DNA from: Planctomycetota bacterium
GTDB taxonomy: Bacteria > Planctomycetota > B15-G4
DNA: 64,000 nucleotides
Assembly: GCA_021604805.1 (NCBI GenBank)
Contig: BQJR01000003.1
Location: 434,001-498,000, forward strand
Direction: 5' to 3'
Shown: positions 54,069 through 63,466 of the stretch, piece by piece
How the letters are laid out: every line of letters starts with the position of its first letter
Numbering within the stretch: position 1 is the stretch's first letter
Made by a program: the position numbers and the translations under genes
The notes under the pieces: model-generated
Told to the model about the DNA's origin: nothing
The model's database searches: none
What the model saw: the letters and a program-made list of their open reading frames with translations, nothing else

Positions 54069-55423
54069 CAGCGCGTCTCCGCACGAGCGTAGATCAAGAA
54101 GCGTTCGCCCTCGAGCCCGGTGGGACCGAGCGGGACGCGTTCACTGCTCTCGACGCGCACATCCATGAAGGCGCCGGTCTCGAGCAAGGCTTGTGAGTAC
54201 TGCAGCAACGTCTCGTCGCCCTCGGCGAGGCCGTGGATGCGCAGCACGAGTTGGCGACCGCTGCGGGAGCCGTCGTCGCCCGTGTCGGCGACCATGTCTT
54301 CCACGTTGATGCGGTCGAGGATCATGCGCTCGGGTGCAGCGTTGGCCACCGTGGAGAACACCTTCGACATCAGGTGACCCGGTTGCGCGCTCTGGAGCAC
54401 GGCGTCGTTGAACTTGAGTTTGGCGAGGTCTGCTTGCGCGACGGTGAGTTCGCGGTCCGCCTCGGCGCGCGCGGCGGCGCGCGTCTCGAGGTGTTCCTTC
54501 ACGTCGTCCAACGACGAGAGCCGTTGCAGCCCGACCATCCCGACGACCAACACGACACCGGTGGCCGCGAGGCCGAGCGTCGTGCGCACCTTGCGCACGC
54601 GGCGCTTCACGCGCAACTCGCGTTCTTCGGGCGGCGTGAACTCGGTGAGGATCGTGCCGTCGAGCGCGAGGCCGAGCGCCGCGGGATCATCCACGTCGTC
54701 GCTGGGCGCGTTGATCGTCATCCCGAGATCGACACTGAGCTTCTGGCGTTGAGCCTCGGAGAAACCCGCGGTGATCAGCTCGGGGAAGCCTTCGCTCGAG
54801 AGCAGCGAGGCCGCGCGGCTGATCGTGGCGCGCAGTTCCACCGAAGCGATCGGCGCTTCGACGATGCGACAGAACAACGGCTTGCCTTCGCTCCCGGCGA
54901 GCATCACGTCGGTGCGGCCGATGCGCAGCAAGCGCACTTGCAAGCCGCTGCTGGGCAGCGCGCGCCACGCTGCGAGCGCGGCGGCTTCGACAGCGTTCAC
55001 CTGCAGCTCGAGTTCGCGACAGACACGCATCACCTCGGCGATGCGCTCGCGATTCACAGCCGCGAGGATCACCATCGAGGGTCCGCTGCCGCTGGGCGGG
55101 CTCGCCGAGGCGACACCGAGCGCCGCCTTCTCTTCATTGAAGACGGGGTCACCCTTGAGCCGCTCGGCGCAAACCACACGCGGCGACTTCGACACGCCCG
55201 CGGGCACGACGAGCGACTCGATGAGCACCGCCTTACCTTCCAGCCCGATCACCGTTTCGCGCCCGGAGAAGGGCGACGAGGTGATCAACTGGCGGAGGCT
55301 CTTCTTCAGATCTGAACCCATCGGGACCCGCGCGGAGACCAGGCGTCCATCGACGCGCTGGGCCGCTCGGAGTTCGGAATCGCCGACGACGATGCCGATC
55401 CTGCTGGCCTTTTGAACCTTCAC
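54068..55423 (-). CDS. PilM-PilN (GspL-like) fusion protein
   Basis: The product has 451 residues. Residues 1-265 look like the actin-like cytoplasmic domain of PilM/GspL (IGIVVGDSELRAAQRVDG, GRETVIGLEGKAVLIESLVVP, ELQVNAVEAAALAAWRAL). A TM helix at about residues 282-300 (TTLGLAATGVVLVVGMVGL) follows a basic stretch. A coiled coil (HLETRAAARAEADRELTVAQ) and a PilN-like ferredoxin domain (PERMILDRINVEDM and so on) end the protein. In type IV pili PilM and PilN are separate; in T2SS GspL combines them, so this gene is arranged like T2SS. Upstream of PilO-like and downstream of the pseudopilins. Confidence 0.8.
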   Translation of the reverse strand: MKVQKASRIGIVVGDSELRAAQRVDGRLVSARVPMGSDLKKSLRQLITSSPFSGRETVIGLEGKAVLIESLVVPAGVSKSPRVVCAERLKGDPVFNEEKAALGVASASPPSGSGPSMVILAAVNRERIAEVMRVCRELELQVNAVEAAALAAWRALPSSGLQVRLLRIGRTDVMLAGSEGKPLFCRIVEAPIASVELRATISRAASLLSSEGFPELITAGFSEAQRQKLSVDLGMTINAPSDDVDDPAALGLALDGTILTEFTPPEERELRVKRRVRKVRTTLGLAATGVVLVVGMVGLQRLSSLDDVKEHLETRAAARAEADRELTVAQADLAKLKFNDAVLQSAQPGHLMSKVFSTVANAAPERMILDRINVEDMVADTGDDGSRSGRQLVLRIHGLAEGDETLLQYSQALLETGAFMDVRVESSERVPLGPTGLEGERFLIYARAETR

Positions 55424-55456
55424 GACCTCTCTCCTCCGACTCCTGGTGGACCTGCG

Positions 55457-55987
55457 TCAGGTCCCTATCGGCATCTCTTCGAGTCGGCCCGTAGACGTAC
55501 TTACGGAAAACAATCGCTGCTCACCATCGGCCTCGATCAGGATGCTTCCGGGCTTGTAGAGCACCCCCTTGTCGGTGAAGCCTGCGGTCGGACGCTCCGC
55601 GTCGCCGAAGCCCGCGTCCACGATGTCCACGTTGCTCGGCTGGCCGGGCGCATCGAAGCGGACGAGGTAGTAGGACTTGGTGAGCGGGTCGACCATCGGC
55701 ACGCCGAGGACGTTCACCACGGCGATCCAGGGCGCACCATCCGACACTTCATTGGTGCCGAAGCGCACACCCACGACCTCGCCCGTGTGGTAGGCGAGCG
55801 AGCGTGCGTGGTCCAAGGCGTCCTGGATCTGCAGCTGCACCATGTCGAGCTTGCGGTCGGTGCTCTGGCTTTGACTCGGCATCGCCACCGCAGCCAGGAT
55901 CGCGAGGACGAACACCGCGGTGACCAGCTCCATCAAGGTGAAGCCGGACTGACTCGAGCGGCGCGTGTTGTGCTCAGCTGTTTGCAT
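55457..55987 (-). CDS. GspH/FimT-like minor prepilin
   Basis: The product has 176 residues. The leader ends RRSSQSG before FTLMELVTAVFVLAILAAVAMP (Glu at +5). The helix continues LDMVQLQIQDALDHARSLAYHTGE, typical of GspH/FimT minor prepilins, and a beta domain follows. It overlaps the gene upstream by 14 bases. Probably part of the tip complex that starts fibre assembly. Confidence 0.87.
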   Translation of the reverse strand: MQTAEHNTRRSSQSGFTLMELVTAVFVLAILAAVAMPSQSQSTDRKLDMVQLQIQDALDHARSLAYHTGEVVGVRFGTNEVSDGAPWIAVVNVLGVPMVDPLTKSYYLVRFDAPGQPSNVDIVDAGFGDAERPTAGFTDKGVLYKPGSILIEADGEQRLFSVSTSTGRLEEMPIGT

Positions 55988-57035
55988 CGTAGGTCTCCAT
56001 CAAGTCGAGCTCGGCCTCGGAGGGCACGTCCTCGGGGAAGGAAATCGACGTCATCACTTCGGCGCCGGGCACGATCGTGTCGGGGAAGTCGCGCGCTCCA
56101 CGGGACTCACCGGGGCGCACGATCTTCGAACCGATGTTGAGCTCGGTCTCGGCGACGACCATGCCGTGGAGCGAGCCACGACACTCGAAATCGATCTCGT
56201 CTGCCGCAATGAAGCCGTGCAGGTTGATGCGCGCGTTGCTGTCAGCAACCACCACCGCATCGGGAGCCATGATGGCGATGTCCTTGAGTGTGTATCCGGG
56301 GTTGATGTGCGTGCCGCCAACCAAGTTGACGCGCGGTCGAGCGCCGCCGGACTGCGGGGAGGTGTCGTCACACAGGCCAGCGCGCGTCACAATCCCGCCC
56401 TGGAGAACGACCTTGTCGAGCGTCAGCTCTGCACCGGCCTCAAGCAGGAAGACACCGAGAATCGTGGTGTTCGCGTAGGTCGCGTTGCCGCTGATTACGA
56501 TCAAGTCGGACGCTGCGATCACCGAAGCCCCCGTGCTGCAGTCCACGCGCGTGATGCGCCCCCCCGCTGCACCGCCACCGCTCCCAGGCTGCACCCTGCA
56601 ACGCCCGCGAGCGCTCGCCGACTCCTTGAAGTCGAGGTTGAAGTCTTTGCCCGGCTTGTGCGAGCGAGCGCGCACCCGACGCTTGCAACTCCTTTCGTCG
56701 GGATCGACTTCGCGCTCACAGATGATGACGTCGCCACTGTCGGTGGTGACGATGTCTTCTTCGCCGTCGGCTTCGCTGCCAGGCGGACTACCGCGACGCA
56801 TCTTTTCGCGCGTCCGCTCGAGCCCGCTGCGCGTGGCCTCTTCAGCTTCACTCGCGCCGGAGGACATCTCGAGCTGGGACTTCTGCAACACCGCGTGTCG
56901 CGCCCAGGTGACAGTGAGAGAGGCAGCCACCGCGGAGAGGACCACCGTGGCGAGCAGGACCCAGCCTTGTTCACCGCGAGCACGCAGCGCGCGCTGGCGG
57001 TGAGGCGAGGGTTGGTAGTTGTGGAAAGTGTTCAT
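55974..57035 (-). CDS. PilX/GspK-like minor prepilin with beta-helix-type C-terminus
   Basis: The product has 353 residues. ATG 57035 (AGGAA nine bases upstream) gives the leader RARGEQG before WVLLATVVLSAVAASLTVTWA, a prepilin helix that lacks Glu at +5, as in GspK and PilX. The C-terminal 200 residues carry short repeated strand-turn units (IAASDLIVISGNATYANTTILGV, INLHGFIAADEIDFECRGSLHG), like a bactofilin/beta-helix or PilX-type domain. Basic loop RRRVRARSHKPGK. Its start follows the GspI-like gene stop by about 30 bases. Missing Glu fits a tip position. Confidence 0.75.
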   Translation of the reverse strand: MNTFHNYQPSPHRQRALRARGEQGWVLLATVVLSAVAASLTVTWARHAVLQKSQLEMSSGASEAEEATRSGLERTREKMRRGSPPGSEADGEEDIVTTDSGDVIICEREVDPDERSCKRRVRARSHKPGKDFNLDFKESASARGRCRVQPGSGGGAAGGRITRVDCSTGASVIAASDLIVISGNATYANTTILGVFLLEAGAELTLDKVVLQGGIVTRAGLCDDTSPQSGGARPRVNLVGGTHINPGYTLKDIAIMAPDAVVVADSNARINLHGFIAADEIDFECRGSLHGMVVAETELNIGSKIVRPGESRGARDFPDTIVPGAEVMTSISFPEDVPSEAELDLMETYDANS

Positions 57036-57067
57036 CGCTTGGATTCCTGATTGGGTCGGTGACGCGC

Positions 57068-57583
57068 TCATCCTTCGTCTTCAGCGGGGTCGGTGAGCCA
57101 CCACTGGAAGCTGTCCACCTCTTTGGAGAGGCGCTTGATCGAGACCTCGAGGCGCACCAGCGTCTCGCCCTCGAAGCTCGCGGGGTCCACGACCGTGTTC
57201 GGGTTCTCGAGGTCCACGAAGGAGATCGAGACGTCCTGCGTCCACTTGAGGTGGCTCGCGACGAGCTCGTAGTTCGCCGAGCGCGGCGGCTTGAAGCTGG
57301 CGCCGTCGAGGTCCCAGAGCGTGACCGCGTCGGGGCCATAGGTTGCCTCGGCGCCGGGTTCGGCGTCCCACGGCAAGAGCTCGGCGGCCTCGCGGATCTC
57401 CTGCGCCAACATCAGGGCCTCGTGGGGGCCATCGGCGAAGAAGGCGTAGACCTGGGTCGACTGACTCATGGACGAGGTCGTCGCCACGAGGGTGGTTCCC
57501 ACCACGATCGTGGCGAGGATCACCTCCAAGAAGGTGCTGCCGCGCTGACGGCGCTGGCGGTCGGTTCGAGCGAGAGGATTCAT
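57068..57583 (-). CDS. GspI/PilV-like minor prepilin
   Basis: The product has 171 residues. The leader RQRRQRG precedes STFLEVILATIVVGTTLVATTSS (Glu at +5; Ser instead of Phe at +1). The helix is followed by MLAQEIREAAELLPWD, as in GspI/PilV proteins, and a polar beta domain. It is the first gene of the ten-gene operon (57,583 to 47,948). Upstream lies a 363-base gap shared with the divergent HEAT-repeat gene. Confidence 0.83.
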   Translation of the reverse strand: MNPLARTDRQRRQRGSTFLEVILATIVVGTTLVATTSSMSQSTQVYAFFADGPHEALMLAQEIREAAELLPWDAEPGAEATYGPDAVTLWDLDGASFKPPRSANYELVASHLKWTQDVSISFVDLENPNTVVDPASFEGETLVRLEVSIKRLSKEVDSFQWWLTDPAEDEG

Positions 57584-57946
57584 GGCGAGGCACTCCGGGG
57601 CGCGCCCACCACAGCAGCGGGAGACGCATGGAAATCAATCGATGCGTATGTCGTCGCTGGAAGGAGACGACTTGAGCGGCGAGCGCTCCCGGCCGAGCGA
57701 CGGGAGCCCGCGCGGGCGATTCACCCGCGTCGCCACGCTTCCTCGCGTTCAGCGGACCACCGCGAAAACCCCTGAGATGCCCCCGAAAAGCTGCAGCCGC
57801 AGCTCCAGCAGCCTCGGCCCGTAGCCGAATTGGCAGAAGGTCCTGCGCGCCAGCGTCGAGTTCCTGCTCGCCTCGCCGCCCCGAGCGATAGACTCACAGT
57901 CCTGACGCTGGTGCAGCTCCCCGCCGCCTCACTCGCTGAAACTCCC
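57584..57946. other. Divergent intergenic region
   Basis: Control region between the secretion operon (minus) and the HEAT-repeat gene (plus). No promoter with clear -35/-10 spacing is visible, and no RNA gene. A frame open from 57830 into the gene at 57947 has no ribosome site. Confidence 0.45.
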
Positions 57947-59848
57947 ATGAAACGCCTCATCGTTCTGCTGCCGCTCCTGCTGCTCGTCGCCAGCCCATCT
58001 CTTGCGGCGCAGGGACCCACAGGACCGCAAAAGCCGTGGGTGAACCCCTTCAACCCCGACTCCTTCAATCCGCAGCCAGATGATGGTGGTGGTGGAGGAG
58101 GCGGATCGACGGATGACCCGGTGCTCCCGGGCCTGCCCACACCGCCTGGTGATGCGGGCACTCCCCCAGCGCCCTTCACGCCAGCGGCGCCGGCCCCCGG
58201 TGTTCGCGGCGCCAGCGGACGCCTGAGTGGCAGCGGACAAGCGGGCACGACGCTCGTCCCTGATTCCCGCAGCATCAGCGGCAGCGTCAGTGGCGGACTC
58301 GTCGTCGATCGTTGGGAAACTTGGTGGGAGACCAACAAGTTCGACTTCATCAGCCTGCATCGGCTGGAAGACCTGCCCTCGAGCACCCAGGGCAACCTCG
58401 ACGAAACCAGCACCGAACGCCTGCGCCGACTGCGCCGCGTGCGCGAGTTGTTGCGCGGACAAGTCACGCCGATCGTGCACCAACTCACCGGTGCCGATGA
58501 CCCGGCCGTGCGAGCCTCGGCCATCGTGGCGCTCGGCAAACTCGGTGGCGACGAGATGGTCGACCGCGCCACCAGCTTGCTGCGCGACGGAAGCTTCGAA
58601 GTGCGACGCTCGGCCATGCTCGCGCTGGGCGTGCTCGACAACGCTCGCGCCTCGTACCTCCTGATGAACATCGCGGCCGACTCATCGAGCGGTCGCAAGC
58701 TCATGGGCTCGTCGGGCGTCACGTCGGAAGAGCGCGGAACGGCGCTGCTCGCCGCCACGCTGCGCGACGGCATCTCCGCACGCAACCTGCTGCAGCTGTT
58801 GCTCGACGAACGTGACGACCTCCCGCTGCAAGTGCTCGCCGCCGCCTGCGACGCGGCCGGCCTGCTGGGTGACGCGCGTCTGCTCAAGCCGCTCGCTGAA
58901 CTCGCCCGCGACACGAAGCTCCCTGAGTACGTGCGCTCCTCCGCGACCACCGCGCTCGGTCGTCTCGGTGAGTCGGCCGCCGTTCCCACGCTGCTCGAAC
59001 TGCTCGACAGTCGCCAGGAACCCCGCCGCGCCGCCGCCGCCGCGCTGGGCTACGTGGCGCACGACGGCATGCATCACGTGATCACTCGTTTGGCCCGCGT
59101 CCTCAAGGAAGAGACCGACGGCCCCACGCGCCACTTCGCCGCGATCAGCCTGGGGCGCCTCGGCGGCCCCGCCGCGCGCCGCGCGCTGCTCGAATCCTTC
59201 AGCGACCCGAGCAGTGACATGCGCCCGTGGCTCGCGCTCGCTCTCGGCCTGTGTGAGCGCCGCAACCCCGACGGCACACTCACGCCTCTGCTCCTCGAAC
59301 GCGCCGCCAAGGAGAAGAACCTGGAGACGCGCTCCGCGTATCTCATCGCGCTCGGCCTCACGCGCGACCCGCGTGCGCTCGACATCCTGAGTGAAGAACT
59401 CGAGAAGGGACCGACGCTCTCCGCAGGACAAGCGGCGCTCGCGCTCGGACTCAGCGGCCAACCCGGGGCTCTCGCACCGCTGCGCAACTCGCTGGAAACA
59501 CAGAACAACCCCACGGTGCTGCGCCAAGCCGCGCTCGGGCTCGGTGTGCTTGGCGACGGAGCCGCGATCCCTGACCTGCTCGAACTCGTGCGCACCACGA
59601 GCAACCCCTACGTGGCGTCCTTCGCATCACTCGGCATCGCTTTCATGGGTGACGAAGACGCCATCGGTCCACTCTTGGAAACGATCGAGAAGCAGGGCCC
59701 CCGCGGCGTGACCACTTCCTTCGCCACCGCCGCCATCGGGCAGCTCTTCGACGAAGACCGCCGTCCGGCGCTCTCGAGACTCGCCGCCGGCGACAACTAC
59801 CTCGCGCGCCCCGACGCCACGTCACGGCTGCTCGCGCTCGGTTTCTGA
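57947..59848 (+). CDS. Secreted HEAT-repeat protein
   Basis: The product has 633 residues. Signal peptide MKRLIVLLPLLLLVASPSLAAQ, which decides the start at 57947. A disordered Pro/Gly/Asp linker follows (residues 23-110, with seven consecutive Gly). From about residue 150 to the end the protein is a solenoid of HEAT/PBS-lyase-like helix pairs: DDPAVRASAIVALGKLGGDE, GSFEVRRSAMLALGVLDN, DGPTRHFAAISLGRLGGPAA, NPTVLRQAALGLGVLGDGAA. These serve protein-protein contacts. Located divergently from the secretion operon, so it may be a substrate or periplasmic accessory; that is inference from position. Confidence 0.85.
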   Translation: MKRLIVLLPLLLLVASPSLAAQGPTGPQKPWVNPFNPDSFNPQPDDGGGGGGGSTDDPVLPGLPTPPGDAGTPPAPFTPAAPAPGVRGASGRLSGSGQAGTTLVPDSRSISGSVSGGLVVDRWETWWETNKFDFISLHRLEDLPSSTQGNLDETSTERLRRLRRVRELLRGQVTPIVHQLTGADDPAVRASAIVALGKLGGDEMVDRATSLLRDGSFEVRRSAMLALGVLDNARASYLLMNIAADSSSGRKLMGSSGVTSEERGTALLAATLRDGISARNLLQLLLDERDDLPLQVLAAACDAAGLLGDARLLKPLAELARDTKLPEYVRSSATTALGRLGESAAVPTLLELLDSRQEPRRAAAAALGYVAHDGMHHVITRLARVLKEETDGPTRHFAAISLGRLGGPAARRALLESFSDPSSDMRPWLALALGLCERRNPDGTLTPLLLERAAKEKNLETRSAYLIALGLTRDPRALDILSEELEKGPTLSAGQAALALGLSGQPGALAPLRNSLETQNNPTVLRQAALGLGVLGDGAAIPDLLELVRTTSNPYVASFASLGIAFMGDEDAIGPLLETIEKQGPRGVTTSFATAAIGQLFDEDRRPALSRLAAGDNYLARPDATSRLLALGF

Positions 59849-60065
59849 GGCGCCCCCCCCGAGATCGCGTCTCCTGACGCCGAGAGGGCAAGAACAGGTC
59901 AGCGTGCTGCGGGCTCTGCGGTTCTCGTGAACCTCTCGGGCTCCACTGGCGGTCCTCCCCCCAGCGGGCCCATGGACCCGAGCGGCTCAGCGCGCTAGCT
60001 TGCCGCCGCGAGCGCCGGCTCCCGAGAACCGAGCGCCCCCTGTTGTCGCCTTCGAGGACTTCGTC

Positions 60066-61886
60066 ATGTCGTTTCGCAGCTTGGTGTTCCTGACAGCGCT
60101 CCTCACGGCCGCGTCCTCGCTGAGTGCGCAGGACAGCAAGCGCCTGGCCGACCAGCTCGTGCGCGAGGCCGTCTCGCGGCAGGATCACGAGACCTGGCTC
60201 TGGGGCGGAAGCCTCGAGACGACGGCGCGCGTGCTCGACCTGCTCTCGCGGTCGCCGCGTCGCTACAACGAAGTGGACGGCCCGTTCTTCCGGCGCGCCG
60301 CCCAGCTGGTGGCCGCCGCCGTGCCCGAGGATCCTCAGCTCGCTTGCGAGCGCGAAGCTCATCGCGCGCTGGCGCTCGCGGGTGCGGTCACGGGCGAACT
60401 CGTCGCGGCGCGTGAGCAAGCTCTCCACAACCTCAGCGTCTGCAGCGGCGCAGGAGGCACGCGCAGCTTCGTCGAGTTGATCGCGCACTGGAGCTTCCCG
60501 GCGAAGAACCTCAAGCTCGACGGCGTCGCGGCTTCCGAGGATCCCGCCTCCGCAGTGCTGACCCTCGACGACCCCACAAGCGTCGCCCCACCCAGCTTCG
60601 AGGACACACGTGCCTGGTCGCGCTGGGCGCGCGCGATGAAGCTGCGCGGGCGTCTCCCCACCGAACACCCGGATCTCCCCGAGCCCGCCCCCGAGGATTC
60701 CCTCGATGAGCTGCTCGACGATCTCGAACTCGTGCTCGCGATCCACGGCCTGCCGCGTCGGGATGCGGGCACGGAAGGTCCGCCGCCCGCCAGCGTGTCA
60801 CCTCACGTGCGCGTGGCGCGATCGCGCACCGACGCGCTCTCCGCCGCACTCGACTTCCTCGACCGCGAACAGAACAACGGTGGTTTCGGCCTGGGCGCCG
60901 CCATCGACCCGCGCCCCGAACCGGGCATCACTGCGCTGTGTCTCTCTGCAGCGATGAGCGCCTGCGAGGAGCTCGGCCGAGAGCGCCCTGACTGGATCGC
61001 AGAGGGACTCGACTACTTGCTCAGCTTGCAGAAGGACAGCGGTGCGATCTACGAGCACGGTGTGATCGTGTACACGACCTCGGTCGCGCTGGAAGCCTTG
61101 CTCGACGGCGGCCGCGAAGCCGACTTGCCAGCGGTGCAGCGCGCACTCGAGTTCCTCGTCGACGTGCAAGCGGATGAGGGCGAAGGCTACGACGCCGGCG
61201 CGGATCAGCACTACGGAGGCATCGGCTATGGCGGTGATGAACGCCCCGACCTGTCGAACACCCAGATCGCGCTCGAGGCCGCGCACCGTGCAGGCCTCGC
61301 CAGCGACTCCGCGCTGTTCCGCAAAGCGCTCGTGTTCTTGGAGCGCAACCAGAACCTCGCCGAGCGCAGCGTGCAGAGTTGGCCGCGCCCGGAAGGAGGC
61401 GTGTACGTCTCGGGCAACGACGGCGGCGCGACCTACATGCCCGGCAACAGCCCCGCCGGCGAAAACGAACTCGGCGACGACCGCTACGTGGCGCGCAGCT
61501 ACGGCTCGATGACCTACGCGCTGCTCAAGTCCTACGTGTTCTGCGGTGTCCCCGCTGACGACGAGCGCGTGCAAGCCGCACTGGCTTGGGTCGCCGACAA
61601 CTACGTGTTCGATCGCAACCCCGGCTTCAAGGATCGCGAGAAGGCCGGCGATGGCCTCTACTACTACTACCTCACCATGGGACGCTCGTTGCGTCAGCTC
61701 GCCCCCGACGGGCTGCCCACCGAGTTCGGCAACACGCTCCCCTGGCGCAGGGATCTGCGAGACGCCTTGCTGCTGCGCCAGCGCGAGGACGGGAGCTGGC
61801 TCAACGAGTCGAGCGCTCGCTGGTACGAAGGCAACCCGGCGCTCTGCACGGGCTACGCCTTGCTGAGCTTGGCGACCACGCGCTGA
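60066..61886 (+). CDS. Secreted protein with prenyltransferase/squalene-cyclase-like repeats
   Basis: The product has 606 residues. Signal peptide MSFRSLVFLTALLTAASSLSAQ sets the start at 60066. The second half (residues 255-600) has alpha/alpha-barrel repeats with QNNGGFG, QKDSGAIYEHGVIVYTTSVAL, DQHYGGIGYGGDERPDLSNT, and QREDGSWLNESSARWYEGNP. The QxxxGxxY/W pattern is that of the prenyltransferase and squalene oxidase repeat family. No DXDD cyclase motif is seen, so it is likely not a terpene cyclase; planctomycetes encode many such exported proteins of unknown role. It follows the HEAT-repeat gene on the same strand with a gap of 217 bases. Confidence 0.82.
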   Translation: MSFRSLVFLTALLTAASSLSAQDSKRLADQLVREAVSRQDHETWLWGGSLETTARVLDLLSRSPRRYNEVDGPFFRRAAQLVAAAVPEDPQLACEREAHRALALAGAVTGELVAAREQALHNLSVCSGAGGTRSFVELIAHWSFPAKNLKLDGVAASEDPASAVLTLDDPTSVAPPSFEDTRAWSRWARAMKLRGRLPTEHPDLPEPAPEDSLDELLDDLELVLAIHGLPRRDAGTEGPPPASVSPHVRVARSRTDALSAALDFLDREQNNGGFGLGAAIDPRPEPGITALCLSAAMSACEELGRERPDWIAEGLDYLLSLQKDSGAIYEHGVIVYTTSVALEALLDGGREADLPAVQRALEFLVDVQADEGEGYDAGADQHYGGIGYGGDERPDLSNTQIALEAAHRAGLASDSALFRKALVFLERNQNLAERSVQSWPRPEGGVYVSGNDGGATYMPGNSPAGENELGDDRYVARSYGSMTYALLKSYVFCGVPADDERVQAALAWVADNYVFDRNPGFKDREKAGDGLYYYYLTMGRSLRQLAPDGLPTEFGNTLPWRRDLRDALLLRQREDGSWLNESSARWYEGNPALCTGYALLSLATTR

Positions 61887-61888
61887 GC

Positions 61889-61909
61889 CGCGGGCCGCAT
61901 TTGCCCGCG
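61889..61909 (+). terminator. Short GC hairpin after the repeat-protein gene
   Basis: CGCGGGC (61889-61895) and GCCCGCG (61903-61909) form a 7-bp stem with the loop CGCATTT, 2 bases after the stop codon. No T-run follows. Confidence 0.5.
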
Positions 61910-62105
61910 CGATGCGCAGCGTCGCACACGAGCTGCTTGCCGAGGCGAGCGCCGCGACGATCCTGAGCGTCAGCGGGCGCATCGCCTGCTAGACTCAACG
62001 CCCCGCTCAGCGCCCGATCATCCCGTCCAGCACCCCGCCACTCGGCGGCTCGTTCGCGCTGGCTCGGTTTGCCGGTCCCCTGGGGCTGGGTTAGGATCAC
62101 GCACC

Positions 62106-63416
62106 ATGAAGCTGTTCAACTTCGTCCTCGCGACAACCGGCCCCACGCTGACGAATCTCAAGATTCTCAGCCGCTACGCGTATTCCGCCACGCGCCACCT
62201 CACGCCGCGCAAGGCCCTCAACATGGCCAAAGTGGAGTGGGCACGCTTCCGCGGGAGCGATGTCGTCGGTGGCCTGCCCTACGTGCTCAAGATCGAGACG
62301 ACGAACGTGTGCAACCAGCGTTGCCCGTTCTGCCTCGACCGTGATCGCAGCAAGATCGACGAAGAGGGCCGCGGCTTCGGCAAGATGCACCTCTCCTGCT
62401 TCAAGCAGATCATCGACATCCTCGCGCCCACGACCCTGCGGCTGAACATGTACGGGTCGGGCGAGCCGGTGCTCTACCCCGACATCTACGAGTTCATCCG
62501 CTACGCCGCCGACAAGAACATCGGCGTCACGATCTCGGCCAACCTCTCGGCCTTCAAGAAGGAGAACGCCGAGAAGCTCGTGGCCTCGGGCCTCGAGCAC
62601 TTGATCGTGAGCTGCCACGGCGCCAGCCCCGAGACCTACGACAAGTACAACGTGGGCGGCGACTTCTGGAAGACCCAGGAGAACATGAAGGCGATCTGCG
62701 ACGCCAAGAAGAAGCTCGGCAGCAAGCGCCCGTTCGTCGACTGGCAGTTCCTGCGCTTCAGCCACAACCAGCACGAGATCCCCAAGGCCCGCGAGATGGC
62801 CAAGGAGCTCGGTGTGAACATGGTGCGCTTCATCAACCCGAACATCCCTCCGGAGCACAAGGAGGAGTGGCGCCCGCGTCGCGACGACGAGATCGCCGAC
62901 GCCAACCGTGGCGAGGGCAAGGTCAACGCCAGCCCCGGCGTGCACATGAGCGAGGACGCACAGGCCGTGGCCCGCGGCGAGCGCAAGGTCGTCAACGACG
63001 CCGACCGCCCCACCGCCGAGGTCAACACCTGCTCCTGGCTCTACCGCTCGATCTTCTTCAACTGGGACGGCGGCATCCTGCCCTGCTGCGACGGCACCAC
63101 CGAACCCGGCCACGACCTCGCCCACTTCACCGGCCAGACGCTCCAAGAGTTCAAAGACTTCTGGAACGGTGACAAGTACCGCGAGCTGCGTCGCATGGCG
63201 AACTTCCGCATCCCGCGCGAAGAGATGGACCAGAGCACCACCTGCGGCAAGTGCATCAAGCCGCACATGCCCTTCATCCTCTACGAGCGCGGCTTCAAGC
63301 TTCCGAGCAAGTTCGAGAAGCGCTTGCTCGAGACCGAGCCCGACCTCCCCAGCAAGCGCACGCAGTGGGAGAAGACGGGCGAGACCGTCTCCGAGGCTGT
63401 CACCAAGGGCATGTGA
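62106..63416 (+). CDS. Radical SAM enzyme with SPASM-like C-terminal domain
   Basis: The product has 436 residues. The [4Fe-4S]-SAM motif is CNQRCPFC (about residues 69-76) after VLKIETTNV. The partial barrel continues with MYGSGEPVLYPDIYEFIRYAA and HLIVSCHGASPETYDKYNVGG. The C-terminal part contains CSWLYRSIFFNWDGGILPCCDGT and CGKCIKPHMPF, a cysteine arrangement typical of SPASM or related auxiliary clusters. Substrates of this family are often peptides or sugar-linked lipids, and none is indicated by the neighbours. It is a single gene; the ATG at 62106 gives MKLFNF. The gene ends within a 20-base tandem repeat. Confidence 0.85.
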   Translation: MKLFNFVLATTGPTLTNLKILSRYAYSATRHLTPRKALNMAKVEWARFRGSDVVGGLPYVLKIETTNVCNQRCPFCLDRDRSKIDEEGRGFGKMHLSCFKQIIDILAPTTLRLNMYGSGEPVLYPDIYEFIRYAADKNIGVTISANLSAFKKENAEKLVASGLEHLIVSCHGASPETYDKYNVGGDFWKTQENMKAICDAKKKLGSKRPFVDWQFLRFSHNQHEIPKAREMAKELGVNMVRFINPNIPPEHKEEWRPRRDDEIADANRGEGKVNASPGVHMSEDAQAVARGERKVVNDADRPTAEVNTCSWLYRSIFFNWDGGILPCCDGTTEPGHDLAHFTGQTLQEFKDFWNGDKYRELRRMANFRIPREEMDQSTTCGKCIKPHMPFILYERGFKLPSKFEKRLLETEPDLPSKRTQWEKTGETVSEAVTKGM

Positions 63417-63446
63417 GCACGGGGCGGGGCATGTAAGCGCGGGGCG
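63407..63446 (+). repeat. 20-base tandem repeat at the end of the radical SAM gene
   Basis: GGGCATGTGAGCACGGGGCG (63407-63426) is repeated with two changes at 63427-63446. The first copy contains the stop codon of the radical SAM gene. Confidence 0.85.
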
Positions 63447-63466
63447 AGGCGCGCACGACCGGCGCG

